64,000 bases of DNA, from assembly GCF_021018805.1 (NCBI RefSeq), contig NC_086248.1, positions 49,295,485 through 49,359,484 of the forward strand. Direction: 5' to 3'. The notes beneath the pieces were generated by a model. The model saw nothing but the letters and a program-made list of their open reading frames with translations. It was not told where the DNA came from and did not search any database. Position numbers and translations under genes: made by a program. Origin of the DNA: Prinia subflava. Taxonomy: Eukaryota; Chordata; Aves; Passeriformes; Cisticolidae. This document shows, piece by piece, positions 11,835-25,339 of this stretch (position 1 is its first letter; every line of letters starts with the position of its first letter).

Positions 11835-14800
11835 AATTTAGCTGGATTCAAAATGAAATTTGAGAGACTGTCAAAGAGGTTAATTAGTAAATAAATTTTC
11901 TCAGGATTGGGAGTAATATTGCCTGCACAGCTCTTCTACCACAACATCTTGCAGACTGAAACCCATAATGCCTTACTGACCCAAGAATTCAAACTTACTT
12001 GAGGGTGATAGGAAAGAATTTAGAAGATGTCCTTAGCGAACCTTGTGGGTGGGGGCACCTTCCCTGGGCGTAGGATGATGAGTTTTCTTTGTATTCTAGT
12101 CAAAGGATTCACAAGAAAATCCAGACACCTTTTCAGTTTGCTGATCAACTAGAGCTTTTAGCTTACCAGATGTTCACTGCTGGCACATTCCACATGTTTC
12201 TGTGCAGTAGATTTCTGCCCACTATGCAAGGTGATGCTTGCCCTGTAATGCTTTAGACTAGTTTCTCCAGAGCTCCTTGAGCTCTCATGTTAGCAGCTCA
12301 GGTGTCTCATATGTTGTACTGCAGAGTTCAAAAGCAGATTTCTGGGTCCCTCTTGCAAAGAGCAGTGACACTGGATAAATTGAATGCTCCCATTTCATTA
12401 TGTCCTTGAAAGCTCCTGTATTCAGTGGTCCCAAAATTACTAAAGTTAGTTAGACATATATGGTTATTCTGCACTTGATTTCTCTTGGCTGTAGTAGACT
12501 AATTCTGTCTATCTTGCGTTTAGAAGGCAGGGCTGTGAAAGATTGATGAAATTCTTGGATGTTGTGTCTTTCTTTTTTCCCCTTTTTATCCATATTCTGT
12601 GCTTTCATTGTTGACTCTGTTGCTCTCTGTCTTGGCTCAATGAAGCTCACTTTTGCAGCCAACCTTGTATACTGCAGAAAGCAGGAGGAGGTGTGCAGTG
12701 GTCATCTCAGGAAGCAGAGCCAGAATCCTGCTCATACACCACATTTGGAGCATAGCCAGACTCTGTTTATGTGCTGTTTTCTGCCTTCTCATTCCCTTTT
12801 CTCGGTCTGCTGGCAGGTGCTGTTAAGCAACTGCTTTGCTAAAAATTTGAATTACTGGCCATGAAGAGCTGTACTTAAGTAGGTGTGATGTTTGTTATCT
12901 GCAGCAATAACCTGTTTTCCTTAATAGGTTTTCTGATGTAGGTGGTTCCTTTTAAACTGGGTTTTCTTTGCTAAATTTACCCTGTGCTATTTGCACTGCA
13001 TATGTGCAGGACAGGGGCTGCTCTGCTTGCTCCCGACAGGAATGCAGTAATTACAGACAGCAGAGGATGAAAAGGGCTCTTTATTGGCTAACCTGGCTGC
13101 CCTAAACACTGTGCACCAGCAGCATTTTATTGGCAGATTAAATGTCAGGTACCTGGCTTTAGAACTGACTCCTGCTGTGTTTTGATGAATACTGGTACTT
13201 TCCCAGCTCACAATAGAAGAGTGCCAGGAGTACACTAGTGCTTTAAAATCTTACATTTGAAACAGTCTGCAGTATCATGAGACTTTTGTCATCTTTCCCA
13301 TATTGCCCACCTGAAAGCATTCCTGGCTTGGAGCAGATTCTTAACCTGTACAAGAAATTAGCTTGAGCTCTACAACAAACAATGCCATGTGTTCTCTGCA
13401 CAGAACAAGAACATTTGCAGTAAAAACAAGTTATTAGAATAAACAACTTTACCTGTCTCTTGAACACAACATCTTTATGGTAATTTTCATATAAGCAGTA
13501 GCAAAGAAAGTTTTCTAAGTACAGTCTTCTGAGATTTTAGCAAAAGCCATAGAGGATAAATCCAAGTTGTAGGATGGAGATTCTGATTTAGTAGGAGAAA
13601 AGCTCTGATGGTTGATGTGCAATCCTGCCCCAAAACCCCTTCTTTTCTCCACTCCTGCCCCCTGAAGTGTGTTTTTCCAATTCAGACAAATAATTACATG
13701 CTTGTGCAGTTTCTGGTAGTCAGATGAGAACATAAATCACAAGGTTCACTGTAGTTCAGTGCTTGATGTTTTAACCTGTATCAGTCTGCAGTGCAGATGC
13801 TGTAATTACAAAGAGAAAATTACATCACTTTTCCAGGTGCTGCCTTGAGAAAAAAATGTACATCCTGAACTTGTTCATACTGTATTTCCATTAGATTGGT
13901 TGGGAGAACCACAAGGAGAGGTTATAATGCCCCAGTGGCCTTTTTACTCTCCTTGCTCATGCCATTTTTTTGGACAATGAAGGTCAATTTCTGCTCTTGC
14001 TTTGTTGTGGATGTGTGGTGAGGTTTTATTCCCTTATAGCCAGGCAGTATAGAGAGGAGGGTTTTCCAGGATAGGCAGGCATTTAAACAGGCTTCAAGGC
14101 ATAGCCTGTACCCCTGTTACTGATACGGATACTTTACACTTGATGTGTAAATTGTAGGCTCAAATCAGCCCAGCTGAACACTTTGTCGCCAGTTCTTCCC
14201 AGGCCTGTATAGCTGCTGTGGCACCACTTTACACTTGTAGCTTGCTAATGGTCCAGAGTGGTGGATAAAAAATGCGTCTGAAAAAACACACTTTTCAAAA
14301 TGAGACTTTTCAGTCATCTTAAGATGTGGGTGAGGAAGATATTTGGTACATTTTTCTGATGGAATGAATATATCTCTCTTTATTGCTTCAATTAGATAAA
14401 GCTGTGGCAAATATATACTCTTAGTCACGCAGAGATTCAGACTTGGATTTTGGTTGTGGGATTTTTTTGGTGTTTTTTTGTTGTCGTTGATTTTTTTTTA
14501 AGGTTTTAAAGGAGTTTGAGTGCATTAATTTGAAATGCTCTGAAGCAGCTAATTATCTTACAGACTATTATCTAATGGATTCATAGGCCTATTTTTTCCA
14601 GGTGATTGCATCATTAATGACTGCACACTCTTAGCAGATTATAGAGTCCAGTTAATAAATGCATTTACGTATTAGACACCTGACAGTGTAAATGTGCATT
14701 TGTTCATCATTTGATTTTACTGAGCTGTTCCCTATTTAGCTGTACACACCACACTGCTAAAATCAGTGAGACATTTTACAGGCTTACTGAAGAACAGCTT

Positions 14801-15236
14801 TAACAAACCTGTTGTTAATATACACATTTCTTAGAGGCTGGCATTTTACTCTGGACTCTTAAAAAAGAACAAGTGAAGGAAGAATAAATTTGACCATCTT
14901 TAAATGTTATGAACATAAAGTAAATGAGAAATTTTAATTAACCTTATTAATTAGTTTATTCTTTTTTGCATAGCCTCTATAGCTTTCATCTGTGAAAGTG
15001 CCCTGAAAGAATATCATTTGTTGATTTAGATGCTTTGGGATTTTTGGAATAAAAGAAGAGCTGCTTTCAGATTTTTTTTACCATAGCCTTATATTAATCT
15101 TTGGATGATTTTCTGCCAGTCTCTAATAGCTGCAGAAATACTGTGTGACAGGTATGCCAGGTGAGGGATTCCCTTACAGCCACTCAATGCATTGGGGCAC
15201 ATTGTGGGCCTGTGCAGTATCACACTGCTCATCATC

Positions 15237-15258
15237 ATTGACACCTAATGGTGTCAAT
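15237..15258. repeat. Perfect 9-bp hairpin with 4-nt loop
   Basis: ATTGACACC (15237-15245), loop TAAT, then GGTGTCAAT (15250-15258). The palindrome CAATGCATTG lies about 50 bp upstream (15185-15194). The surrounding 200 bp look like constrained non-coding DNA, but this is inference. Confidence 0.85.
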
Positions 15259-17854
15259 TTGGTTTTCTCTGCTAGGCTGTAACTTCTGATCACGGGGGCT
15301 GAAGTTTTCCCATCTGATTGCCTCTGTCAGTGGGAGCTAAATCTGTGTATAAGAGGGAGTTTGTATCTGCTTGCTTGATTTCTACAAAAGTCATTCAGCT
15401 ACATATGAAAACAGATTTAGAAAAAAAATATTTTAAAGTTAGTAAAATGTCTCATAATTCTGGGGTCTAGAAGGCTAGAGGCTTGAAACATGGCAAGGTT
15501 GTACACACACATTTTTAAAGAAAATACTCTATGAATAATTTTTTTTTTGTGAGCTAGCTTACTCAACTGGAAACAAAAATATTTTTTTTGTGAGTGAGCT
15601 ACAGAATTATATTTCATTTTCTCATCAAAATAGAAAAGAAAAGGGCTTTGGGTGAATGTTAAGTTTAACCTGCCATGCTTTACCTGTGTTTTTGTTTTTC
15701 AATGTTGAAAAGCGTAGTAGCTTTTTTTGGTTTTGCAGATGCCTTTAACTTTCTTGACAAGCTCTTACAAACTTAGCAAGTATTAATTGCTCAGAGAATT
15801 GTTTACAAAATGTTTACCACATTGCCTTTTGCTGATAGGGCTGCACAGATGCCGTGGCGTGGTGTCTGGTGGGCTCAGTTGTGACTGACAGGCAGCCCTT
15901 CTTTCTGTAGTTCCCAACTCATCAATACCCATGGCTTGTTTTTAAAAAATGGCAAGCAGTATAGGCATTTTCTGCCACTAAAGTTTCCGTGATCTGTGTG
16001 GCAGCACCACTGCCTCCTGCACGGTTACATGTGGCTCATACTCCTTGCTCAGTTCTAAAGAAAAGTACATTATGAAACATGACAGCAACAACTCCTTTAA
16101 CTCTCTGGACTGCACGGAGCAGCACCATCCCAGCTGTGCCCCGAGGGCTTGTGCACAGCACAGTGCAGTCAACCACATGTGCCTGCCCAAGCTGTTTCCA
16201 GTGCTCTAGCTCCTGTTTTGGGTGCTCTGTCAGGACCAGCCTTGGTTTCTTCATGCTGTCTTTCTGCACTGCAGCCACTGATCTGTTTGCTACAGATACA
16301 CAGAGCAGCAGCAGCAGCCTGGCCTCTGCACTGAATTTGGTAAAATACACTTTGGGGAACATTCCTGCTGACTAATGAAATTGTGTTATTTCTAATTAAA
16401 ACAATGTACATTGGAACACTGGCAAGGAGCACAGTGGTGTTTGTGTTTTTTATAGGCACTGAAGGTGATCCAGGGTATTCTAAACTGGTGCGCCCTGTCT
16501 CAGTATCTGGCAAACTGAACTGAGAAAGAGGAAGAAAATACTGCTACCAAGCAGCTGGAAAATCATGATAAGTTGGGGTCAAAATAGCATGACTTTTGCA
16601 GAGGCAGCCTGTGCTTTGATAGTTAATCTTCTTGAATTGTTTTAATGTAGCAATAGAGGAGCAAATAAAGGTAAATGGCTGGTACAGTTTATGAAAATAA
16701 GGGAAGGTCAGTGAAGCATAGAGCTATTATGGCAGGGAGCAGAACAGAAAAGAGTGAAGGCAATTAGACCAGCAGTATAAGACCGTAATATCTTTGATGC
16801 AGAACAACTACCTTGCCTAAAAACTGAGACTTCCAGCTTCTTTCTTATCCATAGAAACTATTGCAATTGTTAATAATGGTTGTAGTTTTAAAAAATGTCA
16901 AATAATTGTAAGAGGAAGACTGTAAAGAAAAATTCTGAACAATTTTGAATAAATTCAGGTGTTGAGAATGGAATTTGCTTTAATGTTTTCAAAAAGTTGA
17001 ATGGAAATGTTTTCCATACTGTAACTAGTTTTGGTAATCTATATCCATGATGTAATAAAAATATACAGAAAATGTGAGGGATGCATGTATTTGAGATAAA
17101 TTTTGAATCTGTGAATTTTTTCCAATAGAGGGATTTAGAAGTTCTTGGCCATTTATTATAAGGAATTTGTGTTGTGAACTTTTCACTCTAACAGGTGATG
17201 TACCATAGCCACTATATAATGAAATTTTCATTTTAAAAGCCTTTGAAAAGTTACAAAGCTGCTGTTTTCTGGTTGTTTTAGTCTATTCTCTTAGTAATTC
17301 ATTTAAGTCTATCTTGGCTGCTCTGTGCTTTTGTGGATGAGAAATGTGAGAGCCCAGGAGGAGTCTCTGCTGCCAGGGTTCAGGGAGACAGTCTTGTGGT
17401 GTCTGTTGGGATGAGGAGGTGCTCAAGCCAGAAAGTCATGCTGAGGAGCGTGAGATGAAAACTCATGGCAGACAATTTTGCTGAGTTTTCTCTTTGTGCT
17501 AGCACAAATTTGATTTGGAGTCAGGCATGCTTTCCGGAAGGGTGCCCAGCTTTGCCTTGAAGAGAGTGCAGACGGAAAATGTGCCATCCTCCTCAGCTGT
17601 TTGCCTCAGCAGCTAGGATCAATTTATCTGGCTTTTCTCTGCATTTTCTCAACTTACTTAAGGAATACTTTGCAAGGGAATAGTCTCTTTTTATAAGAGC
17701 ATTTATAGAGTATAATCAGGTGGGTTTTTTTATACTAAACCAATTACACTTTCACAATGAGGTGTTTTTCAAGATCTGCAGCCTTTGTACTGGCTTTTTA
17801 TTAGACAGCCTTTTCTGCACTTTCTGAGCCTTTGGAGAAGGGGTCAAGGGAATG

Positions 17855-18408
17855 TATCAAGGGAAAGGTGGCCAGCAGGCTGAGGGAGGTGATTCTGCCC
17901 CCTCTTCTGCTCTTGTGGGAATCCACCTGGAGTACTGCAATCAGCTCTGGGGCCCCAAACATGAGAAGGATGTGGGCCTGTTGGAGTGAGTCCAGAGGAG
18001 AGCCATGATGATCAGAGCACTGGAACACCTCTCCTGTAGAGACAGGCTGAGAGAGTTGGGGTTGTTTAGCCTGGAGAAGAAAAGGCTCTAGTGGGACCTC
18101 ATAGCACCTTGCAGTACCTAAAGGGGGCTGCAAGAGAGCTGGAGGGGGACTTGTGACAAGGGCTAATGGCTTTACGCTGAAAGAAGGTAGATTTAGATTA
18201 GGTACTAAAAAGGAATTCTTGACTGTGAGGGTGGTGAGGCACTGGAACAGGTTGCCCAGGGGAACTGTGGGTGCCCTGTCCCTGGGAGTGTTCAAGACCA
18301 GGTTGGATGGGATTTTGAGCAGTCTTGTCTAGTGAAAAGTGACCCTGCCCATGACACAGGGTTGGGAATAGAACATCTTTAAGGTACCTTCCAATCCAAA
18401 CCATGTCT
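17855..18408 (+). mobile_element. CR1 LINE, 5'-truncated 3' portion
   Basis: The plus strand carries the familiar run of CR1 3' sequence. It starts with the conserved block around GGTGATTCTGCCCC, then a part matching the phrase about a slightly altered CTGGAGAAGAAAAGGCTC, and ends with GGAACAGGTTGCCCAGG, GGTTGGATGGGATTTTGAG and CCTTCCAATCCAAACCATG just before 18408. The element covers the end of the reverse transcriptase ORF and the 3' UTR. The short terminal microsatellite usual for CR1 (units such as ATTCTATG) is missing or eroded. The open frames on both strands inside it are not genes. Compared with the 56.96 kb copy, the match to the common avian consensus is good, which suggests a younger bird-lineage insertion. 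Confidence 0.95.
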
Positions 18409-18765
18409 TACCATATCCGTAAGATATGTAGCACAAGGATGCACAGCGTGGCCTCTCACAAAAACACCATGACCTTTTCCTTCCATGCTTAGCCCTGGTT
18501 CTGGCTTCTCTCTTCTTATATCCTGTTTGTTTGCAGTTTTCTTTTAAATTTATTTAGCCCTTAAGTGACTTGGGTAGCTACTATTTCTGCATTTCTACCT
18601 GCCAAACATTTATTTTATCCCAGATCCGTAATTAAAAGATTACATTATTATAATTCGGGATTAGATTTGGAGAGGATTATTACTTTATGTAAGGATATGT
18701 GTGCAAGAGCTCTGGATTATGGCATATCTTATTACATAGGCTATACCTTTGCAAAGGTTATCAAT

Positions 18766-18790
18766 TCAGCTCTTTAAGTCAGCTCTTTAC
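18766..18790. repeat. Tandem duplication, 13-bp unit x 2
   Basis: TCAGCTCTTTAAG (18766-18778) is followed directly by TCAGCTCTTTAC (18779-18790). Confidence 0.8.
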
Positions 18791-19279
18791 ATGATAACTA
18801 TTATACAACACACCAAAAACTCTTAGTGCAAAAAGACTTTGCTACAGCTCTAAAGCTGCTATCTAAGCCCTGTAAGATCATGTTCTTTCTACAGCTCAGC
18901 TAGATTACGAATTACAAAGCTAAACTCTAATCCCAAATCATATTTTAGTGTGTAAAAAAACTAAGATTGTCCAATGAAACTTTGTGATGCATAGTGCATG
19001 ACCTTTTATCCTTCCAAAGGAAGATATGTTGATCATATTGTTAGATATTTAGAAATTTTGTACACTCAGAGAAAAAAAAAATCAAATAGTCTGAGAATCC
19101 CCTCCATCACATCTTTGCTGTCAACTTGGGTATTTGTCAAATCCTTTACATTTTGTAAATCTCTTTACCACTTACTGGGTTTGACTTATATCCTAGTACT
19201 GAGACAGTTTTTCCTCTCAGCTGCAGTGTCGTGATGTAAATCATGTCACAGCATTGCTGCTGTGAGAAAGTAGCCTAGT

Positions 19280-19324
19280 GATCCCCTTTGATGAAGGGGA
19301 TCCCCTTTAGCCTTTGATCCCCTC
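19280..19324. repeat. GATCCCCTT direct and inverted repeat cluster
   Basis: GATCCCCTT occurs at 19280, again at 19299 inside the 14-bp palindrome AAGGGGATCCCCTT (19294-19307), and TTTGATCCCCTC follows at 19313. The first and second units can also pair as a hairpin through AAGGGGATC with loop TGATG. This is a compact mix of direct and inverted copies in otherwise plain DNA. Confidence 0.88.
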
Positions 19325-19781
19325 AGGATGAAGCAGATGTCTGCCCCCAGCTCCCTGGGACTGGTGCATGGAGTTGACTCATTTTCATCTGCAGTGAAGA
19401 CTCTTACCCCCTTTCTCACTTTCTAGAGATGGCAGCTGCTGAAATGAGGTTTTGGCTTTCACTCAGAGATGGTTTGGTACAAATGTGATGTACAGGTGTG
19501 TTATGCTCCACTTTCCCTTTTGGTTTGTCTGCTTGCCACCACTTGAGAATTTGTGTGCACTCATTAGAGGCAGCATGATGATGGAGGAGTACTCCCCAGT
19601 GAACAAAGCCCTCCCTGCTAAGATTTCACTCTAACGAACATTTTAAAATGTGACAAATTTACTGCAATGTCTTGTAGTTTGGGATTGTTATTCCTTCAGG
19701 AGTACAGTCTTGCTGTAGAAGCATAGACATCTTGTGATTGCTGCTACAATCAAGTGTTACAATTTTATTTTACAAATTAAA

Positions 19782-19939
19782 CAGGTTGCCCAAGGCAGCT
19801 GTGGATGCCCCATCCCTGGAAGTGTTCAAATCCAGGCTGGGTGGGGCTAGGGCAAGCTGGTGTAGTGCAAGGTGTCCATGGTAGGGGAATTGGAACTAGA
19901 TGATCTCTAAAGGCTTTTTCAACCCAAATGACTCTATGA
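19782..19939 (+). mobile_element. CR1 LINE, short 3' end fragment
   Basis: The plus strand reads AACAGGTTGCCCAAGGCAGC, ATCCCTGGAAGTGTTCAAAT, GGAACTAGATGATCTCTAAA and finally a diverged CCAACCC-type tail with GACTCTATGA. This is the CR1 3' UTR, with the first copy of the terminal microsatellite. Only about 160 bp of the element are present, so it is strongly 5'-truncated. It has the same orientation as the CR1 piece 1.4 kb upstream but repeats the same part of the element, so the two are separate insertions and not one split copy. Confidence 0.95.
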
Positions 19940-22076
19940 AATTTGAAAAAGAACTTGCTCAAATGCTCTCAGTTAAAACCCCATTGCTGATCTAAAATTG
20001 CTGTGTTCTGGCTGAGGGCTGCATTCGATCACAATAATATTTGGTTCATTATCTTCTAATCTGCAGCTTGCAAACTGGATGTTTTCCTGTGACAGTGATG
20101 AATGGCCCATGGCATGTAACTGAAGTTAACATTTATATTGAGCTTAGTGATTTAAGTACAGTTAATCTCTCTATTAATGCTGATTAGTACTCTGCATGAT
20201 CATGTTTTCATTTCTAGTTGACAGAGAGCATTTGGTTAATTCAACGGTGAAAGCAAGAATATGTCTTTTTACTATAATTGCAACTATTTCTAACAGTTAT
20301 TATTGTATTATATAATTCATAACAAGAAGAAATCATGGAGAAAAAAAAGCTATGTACCACATTTTAAACAATTAGCATATATCTCATTATTACCTTAATG
20401 CATGAAACTCTCTTTTGCAGCTTCTGGAAAACAAGCCAAGGAACCTTACTCTGCTTTGGCCAATATCCTTTTATGTAAACAGAATAGCACCAGATCTTCA
20501 AGTCTTTACTCTGTCCTCAAGAGGTTGTGATGACCTTGGGATTTCTCCAGGGCCTTTACAGTGCAGGCTGTCCATTCAAAGTTGGCCTGGCACAACTGTT
20601 TCTGCTTGAAGCAGGTTCTTCCTCTCTGCCCTCACCCTGTATCAAGAAGTGGTGTGGAGTGTTTTGGCAAAGTTGCCAACTCGATTAAAAAATGCTGTCA
20701 GTCTTGCCTTTCTTTTTGAAGTGACAAATTGGTACTTGTACATCTGGGAGCAAAACCAATATAACATGTTACTGAATGTTAAATTTTCTGTCTGAAGATT
20801 TATTAAGTGTTCAGAAGCATTTTGCTTTAGTTCTGAATATTAACAGGGTAATTGCATTTCTGGAGTTGCCTGTGTTTGAGGTACAAATCACCAAGTGTTT
20901 TAATTCAGGCCAGGTAATTGTGTCTCTTTGATTGCATGTTTAAGGTAAGAGTGTATTTTTTTAATCCAGGCTGAACATTTTAGTCAGTTTGCTCTTGATT
21001 AAAAGTGCCTTGTGGTGACATATTAAGAGAAAGAGGTTCTTTCATTATATTTTTTGCTAGTAATATACCACAAAATAACAACTCTTCAACATTTTTCCTA
21101 TTTCTCTCCACACAAAAGGTAGGGTGAAAATGCCATGCCCTCCCAAAATGAAAGGGAAAGGAAAAGCTAAGGGTTTTATACATATATCTATATATATATT
21201 CATTTTCAGAGGACAGTGTTTTCATGTACTTCAGAAATGTTGTTGCCAGGCCATCACTTGCAGGCTATGACATGCCCCCACTGCTGTGCAGTAACTGGTG
21301 AGAGTCCCAGGCTGTGCCAGCAGAGCGTGTTGCTTCCTCTGGATTCACTGAATATTGTTTTCAGCACCAATTTTCTCCATCTTGAATGTCCTGGGTGTGT
21401 GCACTTCCTTTCCTGGCTGCCATGTAATGTAGGGTTGTTATGAGATGCTGGATTTGGATGGGATAGGAGAAAGGAGCAGGAGGGTTCTGTATCACGTTCT
21501 TAAATCGACGGAGTCAGAGCATCACAAATCCTGCTGCTAGTGTGGGAAAGCACAGGTGCTAATCTTGTTTGCAGAGCTCGAGGCTTCAGTGTTTCACCCT
21601 GTGGGCAGTTGTTGAGCAGAGGTGAGGCTGTAGAGGGTCTGTGAGATTACAGTGAAGGTGAGAGTGATTGTGATGGACACAGGACAGACAGAATGAATGA
21701 TCAAGCCCAGCTGGAGCCACGCTCACAAGTGTGTAGGAGATGATGAGAGGACAGCTGAATGAAAAACCAGTATGTGAAAAATGCCACATTTGGGAAAAAG
21801 GAGCAAATGCTCACATTAAACAAAAACCCAAACAAACAAAAAGAGAGAAAGCAAGCACTCTTGGGGAGCTGCTGATGGCCTTGGCAAAGGTGGACAGACT
21901 GAGCCCCCCTGCTATGTGAATAATAAGTTGTGCTGTTGTAACTGGTACAGTCAATGTGCCAGGCAGCAATGGAAAGGAATTTTCCTGAGCAGGCAGTTGC
22001 CAGAGATGGAAATTGAGTGATGAATTTCAGTGACCAGTCACATAGTATTTTCAAATTACACTTTTTGGCCACTGAT

Positions 22077-22111
22077 CATAACTCCTATTCTATTCATAAC
22101 TCCTATTTCTG
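22077..22111. repeat. Tandem duplication, 18-bp unit x 2
   Basis: CATAACTCCTATTCTATT (22077-22094) is followed by CATAACTCCTATTTCTG, slightly diverged at its end. Confidence 0.8.
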
Positions 22112-25100
22112 ACTTCAGCAGCGTCATCTTTTAGAAACATTTTCATACCAGTATCGATGCAGAGTGGTGTTGGTGGTATTTCAGCTGCACTGTTGTAGTT
22201 CAGATGACAGCCCCACAGTGTAGAAGGGATAAAAGCAACTGACAGGCACAGCTGGCCAGTGACAGTAGCCTTCAGGCTTTGAACATGATGTTGATCAGCA
22301 GAAAGCAAGCAGTATTACATGGAAGAAAGGTGCAAGCAAAGCAGGGCCCAAGATCTCTTGAAAGACCTCAGCCTGGAGTCTGATAGCCTGTCTATCAAAA
22401 GCTACAGAGAAAGGATTTCATGTCTCTGCCTCAGCTTGTCCAGATGTAGAATGGAGATGTGAAAAATATTTTTGTGCAGTAATATGGAGTGTGAGAAGTC
22501 ATCATGTGAAGAGGAATTCCATGCTGGTGTTTGTTTTTGGGAAGGATCTTTTGAAATTTTGAGATGGCAACAACAAATGTTCACCTGGATACTTCTGTGT
22601 GATGTGGGGATGCATGATAGATTTCTTAATAAATATATTAAATATTAGTTTGGTTATAAACTTGTTCTTCTTCTGCACTGAGCTTTACCTACTCACCAAG
22701 ATTTCAGTGTTCAGAGGAGATAAAAAAGATGAGATAAATATTCAAGAAGTTGGATATTTCATGTCTTCCTGTAGCTGGAGTTAATTTTATTTCTTACAGA
22801 TGAGTATAGCAACAATGAGGTAATTACATTTTCTGGTGATTAACATTGCCCTGGTGTAAAGTACGAGAGCCACAGCCTCCAAGAGCACTGTCTTCCAAAG
22901 TTACCCTATCACATGGCCCATTGGCAGAGGCAAATGAAGTTAAGTAATGTAATTTGCTATGATTAGCATTTAAAGCTGTCTACCCAGAAACCAATAATGA
23001 GGTTCACAATTCATCCTGTATTATTTCACATAAGGCTTTAACAATATTAGGTGAAGGCAGTCTAGTTCAGGGAGGTAGTAATCCAATCTGTCCTCCTCCT
23101 CTGAATTCCTGGTTTAAAGCAGTAATGAGCAACAAAGGTTGTTATTAGGCAGCTGTTATAGGTCTGGTGGTGAGCAAGTAGGTGACAGCAGCCTGGTTGC
23201 TCCAGGACAGCTCTATGTGTGACAGAAAGTGTCATCCTGGTGGTGCTGAGCTGCCACCTGGGTTGGCAGGAGCAGCGTTCACCCTGGCTGGCCTCATGCC
23301 TCTGCCTGGCATCAAATGGTGCTGGGAGAAGGTGTGGGAAAGGCTGCTTTCCTCCCACTTCCCATGTCCAGGCTGCAGTTTAACACAAGTCCGTCTCTCT
23401 GAATTGCAAATTTGGCTTCTTCAGAACCGATTAATTCAGTTAGGAAAGCCAACACCCCCCATCCCACCCCCTGTCTCAACTTTAAAGGACGTGCCAGTTG
23501 GGCACACTGCAAAAGCCATTTACAGTTGGAATAAAGCAGGACCTGGGGTGGCAGTGCCAGGCCTAGCTCCTCTTTGAAAGGAAAGGCTGCTGGAGTGTGG
23601 GTGCCTGGCTGTACTCTTTTGTGCATTAACATACGTGCCAACTGGGCAAGTGTGGGCAAAGGCAGAGTCTGGCTTAATGGCACACAAAGCAAATGTCAGC
23701 TAAATAGGTTTTCTTTATCTTAATAAGTGATGAGATGTTGGCTGTGGTACAGCCATGCTGGACGATGGTGCAGCGGTTTCCAGCTCTGCTCTCTGCCATC
23801 CATCTCAGCTGGCTGCTGAGGTGTCACTACCTGCCTGGACATCTCCCTCGGGGGCAGTTTAGTGCTGCCACCTGGATATCCTATCAGAAACACTTGGGGT
23901 GCACTCAGCAAAATTTTCTCCTGAAAGCCTAGTTCCACAATTTTCAGCCAGACCTATTGCCTGACCCAAATGGCACCCTGATTTTCATGTTTAAATTTAC
24001 CAACAAATAGAAAAAAAACAAGGTCAAATCATACTTTAATGCTGTTAGGATTTGTCACCCCCAAAAAATAGCACGATCAGAGCTGTTAGTCAAGGTGTTA
24101 ATAAACATTTTTAAAGGGTTAATGGAAAATCCTATATTCTTTTTAACAGATTTTTAAAATTTTCACAGCCCCTCATAAAAGCAGGGAAATAAAACAAGCT
24201 GCTTCTGCTTGTTACTTTTTGCAGTTGAGAGAGGTTTGTAGCCCTTTGGGCCAGCTCTTGCCTTTTTTTTACTTCCCACCCAGTACAGGGCAAGCAGGAT
24301 GTTTCATGTGTAGCACAGATGGGGACTCGGCATATGGGTCACGCCAGTGAGAGTTAAGAGGGGGAGTGAAGCGTGAAGACATGTTGCCCCTGACACCTTG
24401 GTGAGAGCTGCTGCTTGGGATGGTTTCTTTCTCTGCCCTTCTGGATTGGCAGCAGTACATGGTACAAAGCTTTTCTCTAATTTTCCTTGCCTGGAGGAGA
24501 AGGGTTTTCCCACTTTAACAGCCCCAGTGCCTTTTCGTAATCTCATATGCTGGCCCAAAACCACCATTTTAGTAGCTCAGTGCATTATTTTTACACGGTC
24601 TGTAAGTATTTTAAATAGCCAACATTCAGAATGTGCCATTTGTCTTTGTAATAGAGCTTTCCTTTTTAATCACGTTCCTTCTTTGCTGTTTTTCTGCCAG
24701 CCTTTGGCAATGTTTCGTTTTAGCTCAAAGTGAAAGAACATCCTCTTAAAATATTCTGTAATCCTTGGCTATTGTTTGATCAGTTTTAATTCAATTTTAC
24801 TGCAATGAAAATATAATGGGAGGATGAACTCCAGAACGTGCAGTTCGAGGAAAATTGCTGTCAACATTACCAAACCTGCAACCAGCTTTTGAGACAGCAG
24901 TGGAGATCTAAGCCTAGCAGCTCTTTAGAGCATGGTCTGCAGCTCTCCTGTTTATCAGCTCAAGTGTGAGTCACAGTTTTCAAAAATTTTCCAAAGTAAT
25001 CTCTTAAGTTTTGAGTAGATGCCTTTTGGGATGTTTATATGAAATGCGTTGGGTGTGCCCCTCTGATAGGCTTGGTTGCCTTTTATTCAACAGCAGTGTA

Positions 25101-25225
25101 CTTTGTCCTCAAGCCTCTTTATAAGCAGGCTTTGAAGGCTTCATCAAAAAAGTTAGCACTCGTTCGGTGTGCTTCCAGTGCAGATATAACTCAAAAATCT
25201 GTGATTATCATGACTCCTCTGCTGG

Positions 25226-25281
25226 TTTTTTTTTTTTTTTTTCTCTTTTTTAGCCTTGTGTGGCAAAGAAAGAAAAAAAAA
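25226..25281. repeat. Poly-T tract facing an A-rich tract (inverted)
   Basis: T17 at 25226-25242 and further T-rich sequence up to 25251 are followed within 20 bp by an A-rich stretch ending in A9 near 25279. The outer edges GG...CC and inner edges AGCC/GGCA also pair, so the whole can fold as an imperfect hairpin. Confidence 0.75.
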
Positions 25282-25339
25282 CCAGCCTCCTTCTCCCCCA
25301 GACTGTGTAGCTACCTTGTCTGGGTCCTCTGATATTCAG

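Larger units (their letters stand above)
8226..17854. other. Unique AT-rich non-coding DNA
   Basis: No coding exon, RNA gene or recent repeat is recognised in these 9.6 kb. Visible structures are two A13 tracts bounded by short inverted repeats (10447-10498), a 9-bp inverted repeat (11813-11834), and a T-rich run near 14460-14510. The part from about 14500 to 15330 is rich in TAATTA-type motifs and contains a hairpin; it looks like conserved non-coding DNA but cannot be tested here. A GC-richer patch around 16100-16320 carries open frames on both strands without recognisable products. Confidence 0.55.
18409..19779. other. Unique DNA between two CR1 fragments
   Basis: No gene is recognised. 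The stretch holds a 13-bp tandem duplication (18766-18790), a weak inverted pair around GGGATTAGA (about 18654 and 18930), and a GATCCCC-rich palindromic cluster at 19280-19324. Open frames here are short and without recognisable domains. Confidence 0.55.

Noticed and set aside
18654..18936. Inverted GGGATTAGA words about 270 bp apart, suggestive of a MITE
   Set aside because: Only about 9 bp match exactly, pairing does not continue inward, and no flanking target duplication is visible.
23182..23692. Overlapping 131- and 126-codon frames on opposite strands
   Set aside because: Both arise from a locally GC-richer stretch with few stop codons. Neither product shows a domain I know.
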